This document shows positions 42,858 to 47,651 of a DNA stretch of 47,651 bases, piece after piece. A program made the translations under genes and the position numbers. Position 1 is the stretch's first letter. Every line of letters starts with the position of its first letter. Below the pieces are notes generated by a model that saw only the letters and a list, made by a program, of their open reading frames with translations, was not told the DNA's origin and made no database searches. This DNA is from JBBCJT01 sp037190665 (GTDB taxonomy: Bacteria > Pseudomonadota > Alphaproteobacteria > Acetobacterales > Acetobacteraceae): contig JBBCJT010000080.1 in the NCBI GenBank assembly GCA_037190665.1, forward strand, positions 1 through 47,651. Reading direction: 5' to 3'.

Positions 42858-44327
42858 TCATCGGTCCATCGGCCATAGGGGGCGCGTGACGCGGGTCCAG
42901 CGCACGCGCTCCATATTGCCCACGGTCGGGCCATCGGTATCCGCCATCAGCGTGCGCGCGGCCAGCGGGCCGAAAGCGACGCGGAAATGGCCCGGCGACT
43001 TCACGAACACCATCCCCGCCTGCGCCGGGTCCAGCCCGACGGAGCGGTAGATCGCGGTGTCCCACTCGCGCCCGGCTTCGGAGCGCAGCACGAGGCGGAT
43101 CGCGCCGATCGCGATCACCGCCGTCGGGCCGTGGTCCACAGCCATCCCGGTCGCGCCCGCATCGCGCATCACGTAGCGCCCGTCGCTGAGCAGCGTGACC
43201 CGGCCGCGGACCGGCACCTTCTCGCCCGCGGTATGGCTGTGCCCCACCTCGGCGGCCAGCGTGCCGCCGATCCCCGCGCGCATCGCCGCCTGCACGGCCG
43301 GGGCATCGTTCAGCGTCAGCAGCACCTCGCGGTCGTGACGGTCGGCACCGGCCGCGAGCAGCGCGCGCAGCACGTCCGGCCGGTCGGCGAGCGCACCGCC
43401 CGTCGGCCCGTCCCCGGCATCGCCCACCAGCGTCATGCCCGGTGAGGACAGGCCGATGCGGATGCACTCCGCGAGCGGGACAAGGTCCGGCACGAACCGC
43501 TCCCGCGCCGCCCAGGCCTGATCGGCGAGGCGCTCGGCGACGCGCGAGGCCGATGCCGCATCCTCCGCGCAGACCAGCGCGGCGAAGCCGAGGCCCGGCA
43601 CGTCGAGCCATGGCTGCACCGGGAAGATCGCCGCGTGCAGCGCCTCGCCTGACGCCATCGCAGCACTCGCAGCCTCCACCATCTCCGACAGCGGCGGCTC
43701 CACGGTGCGGGCGCAGACGGGGCTGACCACCATCGGCCGCTTGGCGAGCGCCATCGCCACGGGCCGCCCGCGCAGCCGGTCGAGCAGAAGCTCCGCCGTC
43801 CGCACGCCGGTCTCGTACATGTCGATGTGCGGATAGGCGCGATAGCCGATCAGGTGCACATCCGGCTGCAGCATCGCCGGCGTGACATGCGCGTGCAGGT
43901 CGAGGCTGACGCCGACGGGCGTGCCCGGCGGCAGCACGGCGCGGACGCGGGCGATGATCTCCGCCTCCGGATCGTCCGCGTCCTCCAGCACCATCGCGCC
44001 GTGCAGCGCGAGCAGCACGCCATCGACGGGGCCGGCCGCGCGCAGCCGGTCAAGCAGCGGGCCGAGCAGCGATTCGAACGCCTCGCGCGTGACGGGTCCG
44101 CCGGATTCCGCACCTGCACAGAGCGTGGGAACGATCTCCGCACCTGCTTCGCGCAGCACGTCGATGAAGCCCGGCACCTCGGTCCGCGCGGCACCGAAGC
44201 CGGTGAGGATCTCCGCACCCTCCAGCAGGCAGCGGCGCGCGAAGTCCGCACGGACGGTTCTGGTGGGAACGAAGTGGTTGGTTTCCTGCGCGAGCTGCCC
44301 GATCGCGACACGCAGCCGTCCGGCCAT
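42858..44327 (-). CDS. M81 family metallopeptidase (MlrC-like), paralogue 2
   Basis: A 489-residue M81 protein clearly different in sequence from its two neighbours of the same family. It begins MAGRLRVAIGQLAQETNHFVPTRT (His/Glu-containing N-terminal motif), and has DGVLLALHGAMVLEDADDPEAEII (about 98-121), VGVSLDLHAHVTPAMLQPDVHLIGYRAYPHIDMYETGVRTAELL (about 137-180) and LVGDAGDGPTGGALADRPDVLRALL (about 296-320). The last differs from the DNxGGGxxGD form of the other two, so its metal or substrate pocket may differ. It is convergent with the OmpW-like gene (8-bp gap) and divergent from the ABC binding protein. Confidence 0.9.
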   Translation of the reverse strand: MAGRLRVAIGQLAQETNHFVPTRTVRADFARRCLLEGAEILTGFGAARTEVPGFIDVLREAGAEIVPTLCAGAESGGPVTREAFESLLGPLLDRLRAAGPVDGVLLALHGAMVLEDADDPEAEIIARVRAVLPPGTPVGVSLDLHAHVTPAMLQPDVHLIGYRAYPHIDMYETGVRTAELLLDRLRGRPVAMALAKRPMVVSPVCARTVEPPLSEMVEAASAAMASGEALHAAIFPVQPWLDVPGLGFAALVCAEDAASASRVAERLADQAWAARERFVPDLVPLAECIRIGLSSPGMTLVGDAGDGPTGGALADRPDVLRALLAAGADRHDREVLLTLNDAPAVQAAMRAGIGGTLAAEVGHSHTAGEKVPVRGRVTLLSDGRYVMRDAGATGMAVDHGPTAVIAIGAIRLVLRSEAGREWDTAIYRSVGLDPAQAGMVFVKSPGHFRVAFGPLAARTLMADTDGPTVGNMERVRWTRVTRPLWPMDR

Positions 44328-44334
44328 TTAGAAT

Positions 44335-44352
44335 ACTATCATCCCAGATAGT
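44335..44352. promoter_or_regulatory. Inverted repeat just upstream of M81 paralogue 2
   Basis: ACTATC (44335-44340) and GATAGT (44347-44352), six bases apart, in the AT-richest part of the 210-bp divergent region and 7 bp from the start codon. Possible operator. The rest of 44328-44537 holds only promoter-like sequence for the divergent gene. Confidence 0.4.
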
Positions 44353-44407
44353 GGTCCGCCGCTAGCAAGCCACGCTCGCGCCGCCGGCGCAACCCGCCAC
44401 GGCCACG

Positions 44408-44438
44408 TTGACATGCCGGGATGGAGCAGCCCTATCCT
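44408..44438 (+). promoter_or_regulatory. Promoter candidate for the ABC binding-protein gene
   Basis: Consensus TTGACA (44408-44413) followed after 19 bp by TATCCT (44433-44438), four of six matches to the -10 box. About 100 bp upstream of the start codon. Confidence 0.4.
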
Positions 44439-44537
44439 TCCGGCCGCGACGGCAGATCGTTCCATGATTGCGCACGCCAGCCGGCCCGCTCCGCGGACCG
44501 CCGGGGACGGCGTGCGGGGGCAGGAGAGGAAACGGAT

Positions 44538-46136
44538 ATGACCCGCAGGATCTGGCGCCATCTTCTGGCCGCCGGGACGCTGGTGCTGGGCACCGCGCAG
44601 GCGCACGCCCAGGCCCCCGACACGCGCACGCTGCGTGTGGTGATCTCGGGCGAGCTGCGCAGCCTCGATCCGGTTTGGACCACGGCGGTGCAGACCCGCT
44701 ATCACGCGTTCATGGTCTACGACACGCTGTTCGGCACCGATGCCGACCAGCGCATCCGCCCGCAGATGGTCGAGACCTGGACCGAAAGCCCCGACAAGCT
44801 CAGCTACACCTTCACCCTGCGCGAAGGGCTGCGCTTCAGCGACGGCGCGCCGGTGACCGCGGAGGACGTCGTCGCGTCCTGGAAGCGCTGGGCGATCACC
44901 GACGGCGCCGGGCAGATGACCTTGCAGTTCATCACCACGCTGGAAGCGGTGGACGCACGCACCTTCCGCGCCGTGCTGAAGGAACCGTTCGGGCTGATGA
45001 TGTTCGCGCTCGCCAAGCCGATGGCGATGCCGATGTTCGTGATGCCGCACCGCTTCGCGTCGCTGTCGGCGCGCGAGCAGGTGAACGATCCGGTCGGCTC
45101 CGGCCCGTTCATCATGCTGCGCGACGAATGGGTGGCGGGCGACCGCGTCACCTACGCGCGCAACCCGAACTACGTGCCGCGCGCCGAACCCGCCTCCGGC
45201 ATCGCCGGCGGCAAGCGGGTGAACGTGGACCGCGTGGTGTGGATGAACCTGCCCGACGGCAACACCGCATCGGCCGCCCTGCAGCGGGGCGAGGTCGATG
45301 TGGTGGAGGCTCCCTCGCTCGACCTGCTGCCGGTGCTGCGGCGCGCGCGGGGCGTGACGGTGCAGTCGCTGCACAATCCCGGCACGCAGGGGACGATGCG
45401 GCTGAACCACCTCAACCCGCCCTTCGACAACGTGATGGCGCGCCGCGCGATCATGCACTTCACGCTGCAGAAGGACATGATCACCGCCGTCCTCGGCGAT
45501 CCCGCGCAGGGCCAGGTCTGCGGCGCGCTGCTGCTGTGCGGCCACCCGAACGGCAGCGAGATCGGCGCGGAGGCGCTGATCTCCAACGACGCGAACGAGG
45601 TCCGCATCCGCCGCGGCGCGGAGATGCTGCGCGCCGCCGGCTACAACAACGAACCCATCGTCATCCTGCATCCGCAGGACCAGCCGATCATGCACGGCGC
45701 GACGCTGGTGCTCGCCGATGCGCTGCGCAAGGGCGGCGTGAACGTCGATGTGCAGACGATGGACTGGGCCACGCTCGTCACCCGCCGCACCAGCAAGGAG
45801 AAGGGCGCCGGCGGCTGGCACATCTTCATGACCACGGGCGGCTCGCTCGGCCCGTCCAATCCGGTCACGCACATCCAGATGTCCGGCGGCTGCGACCGCG
45901 CCTTCTTCGGCTGGCCCTGCGACGAGGAGCTGGAGCGGCTGCGCGCCGCCTGGGCGCGGGAGACGGACCCGGCGAAGTCGCGCGAGCTGCTGGACGCGAT
46001 CCAGAAGCGCGGCATGGAGATCGTGGTCTACATCCCCTTCGGCCAGTACGCGCTGCCGTCCGCGTGGCGCGACAATGTCACGGGGCTGCTGAAGATCCCC
46101 GAGACGATGGTGTTCTGGAACGTCGCCAAGCAATGA
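44538..46136 (+). CDS. ABC transporter substrate-binding protein, family 5 (peptide/nickel type)
   Basis: A 532-residue periplasmic binding protein with Sec signal (MTRRIWRHLLAAGTLVLGTAQAHA). The SBP_bac_5 blocks are LRVVISGELRSLDPVWTT (about 32-49), YDTLFGTDADQRIRPQMVETWTESPDKLSYTFTLREGLRFSDGAPVTAEDVVASWKRW (about 62-119), DPVGSGPFIMLRDEWVAGDRVTYARNPNYVPR (about 183-214) and NHLNPPFDNVMARRAIMHFTLQKD (about 290-313). GGAGAGGAAA upstream supports the start. The next M81 gene overlaps its stop (ATGA), so binding protein and peptidase are coupled. No permease or ATPase gene is in the window; they may follow downstream. Confidence 0.94.
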   Translation: MTRRIWRHLLAAGTLVLGTAQAHAQAPDTRTLRVVISGELRSLDPVWTTAVQTRYHAFMVYDTLFGTDADQRIRPQMVETWTESPDKLSYTFTLREGLRFSDGAPVTAEDVVASWKRWAITDGAGQMTLQFITTLEAVDARTFRAVLKEPFGLMMFALAKPMAMPMFVMPHRFASLSAREQVNDPVGSGPFIMLRDEWVAGDRVTYARNPNYVPRAEPASGIAGGKRVNVDRVVWMNLPDGNTASAALQRGEVDVVEAPSLDLLPVLRRARGVTVQSLHNPGTQGTMRLNHLNPPFDNVMARRAIMHFTLQKDMITAVLGDPAQGQVCGALLLCGHPNGSEIGAEALISNDANEVRIRRGAEMLRAAGYNNEPIVILHPQDQPIMHGATLVLADALRKGGVNVDVQTMDWATLVTRRTSKEKGAGGWHIFMTTGGSLGPSNPVTHIQMSGGCDRAFFGWPCDEELERLRAAWARETDPAKSRELLDAIQKRGMEIVVYIPFGQYALPSAWRDNVTGLLKIPETMVFWNVAKQ

Positions 46137-47584
46137 GGCTGTTCGCGGCCAGCCTCGCGACAGAAACCAACACCTTCGCCCCGCTGCCCACCGACCGGCG
46201 CGCGTTCGAGACCGCCTTCTACGCGCGCCCCGGCGAGCATCCGCAAACACCGACCTGGGGATCGGCGCCGCTGATCGCCGGGCGCGAGGTCGCCGCCGCC
46301 GAAAGCCACACGCTGGTCGAGGGCACCTGCACCTGGGCGGAACCGGCCGGCCTCGTCGGCCGTGCCGCGTATGAGAGCCTGCGCGACGAGATCCTCGACC
46401 AGATCCGCGCCGCGCTGCCGCTGGACGTGATCGTGTTCGGCCTGCACGGCGCGATGGTCGCGGACGGCTACGACGATTGCGAGGGCGACCTGCTCGCCCA
46501 CGCCCGCGCCATCGCACCCGATGCGGTGATCGGCGCGGAGCTCGATCCGCACACGCATCTGTCGGACGCGATGGTGCAGGCCGCCGACATCCTCGTCGCG
46601 TTCAAGGAGTTTCCGCACACGGATTTCATGGCGCGCGGCCGCGACCTCGTATCGCTGTGCCTGCGCACCGCGCGCGGCGAGATCCGCCCGACCGGCGCGG
46701 TCTTCGACATGCGACAGATCGGCGGCTACATGACGAGCCGCGAGCCCGGCCGGTCCTTCGTCGACCGCCTGCTCGCGATGGAAGGTCACGACGGCATCCT
46801 CTCCGTCAGCCCGATCCACGGCTTCCAGGCCGGCGACGTGTTCGACGTGGGCAGCAAGATGCTCGTCTACACCGATGGCGATGCGGCGAAGGCGGCCACA
46901 CTTGCCGAGCGACTGGGGCGCGAGGTGCTCTCCTGGGGCAAGGCCGCGAACCCGCCGCACTACAAGCCGGACGAAGCCATCGCCGAGGCGCTCGCCACGC
47001 CGGGCGGGCCGGTGGTGATGGCCGACCGCTGGGACAATCCCGGCGGCGGCGTGGCCGGCGACAGTACCTTCATGATCGAAGCGCTGCTGAGGCATCCGGA
47101 CATCCCCTCCGCCGTGGGCGCATTGTGGGACCCGGTCGCGGCGTCCTTCTGCATCGCCGCCGGGCCGGGTGCGACGCTGCCGTTGCGCTTCGGCGGCAAG
47201 GCGACCGCGGGATCGGGCCGCCCCGTCGATGCGACGGTGACCGTGCGTGCAACCACGGACGATCTGGTGATCCCGTTCGAACAGAGCCTCGTCTCGCTCG
47301 GCCCCGCCGCCGCTGTCGCGCTCGGCCGGCTCGACGTCGTGCTCGCCTCCGGCCGCGCGCAGACCTTCAGTCCGGTCGCCTTCACCGCGCTGGGCATCGA
47401 CCTCGGGGCGAAGAAGATCGTGGTGGTGAAGTCCTCCAACCACTTCCATGCCGCGTTTGCGCCCATCGCCGCGCGCGTGTTGTATCTGGACTGCGGCGGG
47501 CCCTACCCGCCCGATCCGGCGCGCATCCCGTACCGCAAGGCGCGCCGCCCTCTTGCACCGTTGGATCCGAACCCATGGATGTAG
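46133..47584 (+). CDS. M81 family metallopeptidase (MlrC-like), paralogue 3
   Basis: A 483-residue M81 protein starting MRLFAASLATETNTFAPLPTD (N-terminal ETNTF motif). It has DVIVFGLHGAMVADGYDDCEGDLL (about 97-120), IGAELDPHTHLSDAMVQAADILVAFKEFPHTDFMARG (about 133-169) and ADRWDNPGGGVAGDSTFMIEALL (about 297-319), and ends PARIPYRKARRPLAPLDPNPWM. ELDPHTHLS carries two His where the paralogues have DLHAT/DLHAH. The overlap with the ABC binding protein stop and the next gene's start inside its 3' end show a continuing operon. Confidence 0.91.
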   Translation: MRLFAASLATETNTFAPLPTDRRAFETAFYARPGEHPQTPTWGSAPLIAGREVAAAESHTLVEGTCTWAEPAGLVGRAAYESLRDEILDQIRAALPLDVIVFGLHGAMVADGYDDCEGDLLAHARAIAPDAVIGAELDPHTHLSDAMVQAADILVAFKEFPHTDFMARGRDLVSLCLRTARGEIRPTGAVFDMRQIGGYMTSREPGRSFVDRLLAMEGHDGILSVSPIHGFQAGDVFDVGSKMLVYTDGDAAKAATLAERLGREVLSWGKAANPPHYKPDEAIAEALATPGGPVVMADRWDNPGGGVAGDSTFMIEALLRHPDIPSAVGALWDPVAASFCIAAGPGATLPLRFGGKATAGSGRPVDATVTVRATTDDLVIPFEQSLVSLGPAAAVALGRLDVVLASGRAQTFSPVAFTALGIDLGAKKIVVVKSSNHFHAAFAPIAARVLYLDCGGPYPPDPARIPYRKARRPLAPLDPNPWM

Positions 47585-47651
47585 GCCAGCCCGATCCCCT
47601 CACCGCCCGCGACCCGCTGATCGCGGACTACACGCTCGATGCGCTGGTGAA
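47575..47651 (+). CDS. Start of a further operon gene, cut by window edge
   Basis: An ATG at 47575, overlapping the M81 stop by 10 bp in another frame, opens MDVGQPDPLTARDPLIADYTLDALV and runs to the window end. Twenty-five codons are too few to assign a family. The overlap and coding-like composition suggest it is real. Confidence 0.45.
   Translation, partial: MDVGQPDPLTARDPLIADYTLDALV

Overview
This is a very GC-rich bacterial chromosome segment with dense, mostly overlapping genes. Its gene content (split NAD(P) transhydrogenase, MlaA/MlaC, an MCC/GCC-type biotin carboxylase operon with an AtuA-family protein, a Bug/TctC solute-binding protein, CaiB/BaiF CoA-transferase, M81 metallopeptidases) fits an alphaproteobacterium, most likely an Acetobacteraceae/Rhodospirillales relative. 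The taxonomic call is inference, made without a database search.

Layout. 1-5831: housekeeping genes (pntA 5' end, malate synthase G behind a perfect inverted repeat, a small unknown protein, metF, the mlaA-mlaC lipid-transport pair). 6241-10125 (minus): a nitrogen/carboxylate catabolic group of omega-amino-acid:pyruvate aminotransferase, alanine dehydrogenase and a fumarase/PcaB-superfamily lyase. It is followed by a pair of palindromic repeats and a decayed second copy of the lyase gene. 10767-14488: a periplasmic di-heme MauG-type cytochrome c peroxidase, divergent from a coupled trio of glutathione S-transferase, glyoxalase-like VOC protein and FkbM methyltransferase.

14529-23966 (minus): a complete type I-E CRISPR-Cas locus in canonical order (cas3, cse1, cse2, cas7e, cas5e, cas6e, cas1, cas2, leader, array). 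The array has 11 repeats and 10 spacers, with the degenerate repeat at the leader-distal end. All recognisable catalytic motifs are intact. A good promoter lies between cas3 and cse1, and a scrap of IS630-type transposase lies upstream of cas3.

24468-28985: an EmrAB-type drug efflux pair with a divergent TetR regulator and a palindromic operator candidate, then proline iminopeptidase. 29016-39703: a LysR regulator divergent from an eight-gene operon. The operon holds carboxyltransferase (AtuC-like), acyl-CoA dehydrogenase, enoyl-CoA hydratase, biotin carboxylase (AtuF-like), AtuA-like protein, Bug/TctC binding protein and class III CoA-transferase, possibly preceded by a tiny coupled leader ORF. 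It reads as a pathway that captures a branched or isoprenoid carboxylate, activates it with CoA, desaturates, carboxylates and hydrates it.

39789-47651: an IclR-regulated region with three separate M81 (MlrC-type) metallopeptidase paralogues, an OmpW-family outer-membrane protein and a family 5 (peptide-type) ABC binding protein. This M81 cluster is the least explained part of the window. No tRNA, rRNA or intact mobile element was recognised.
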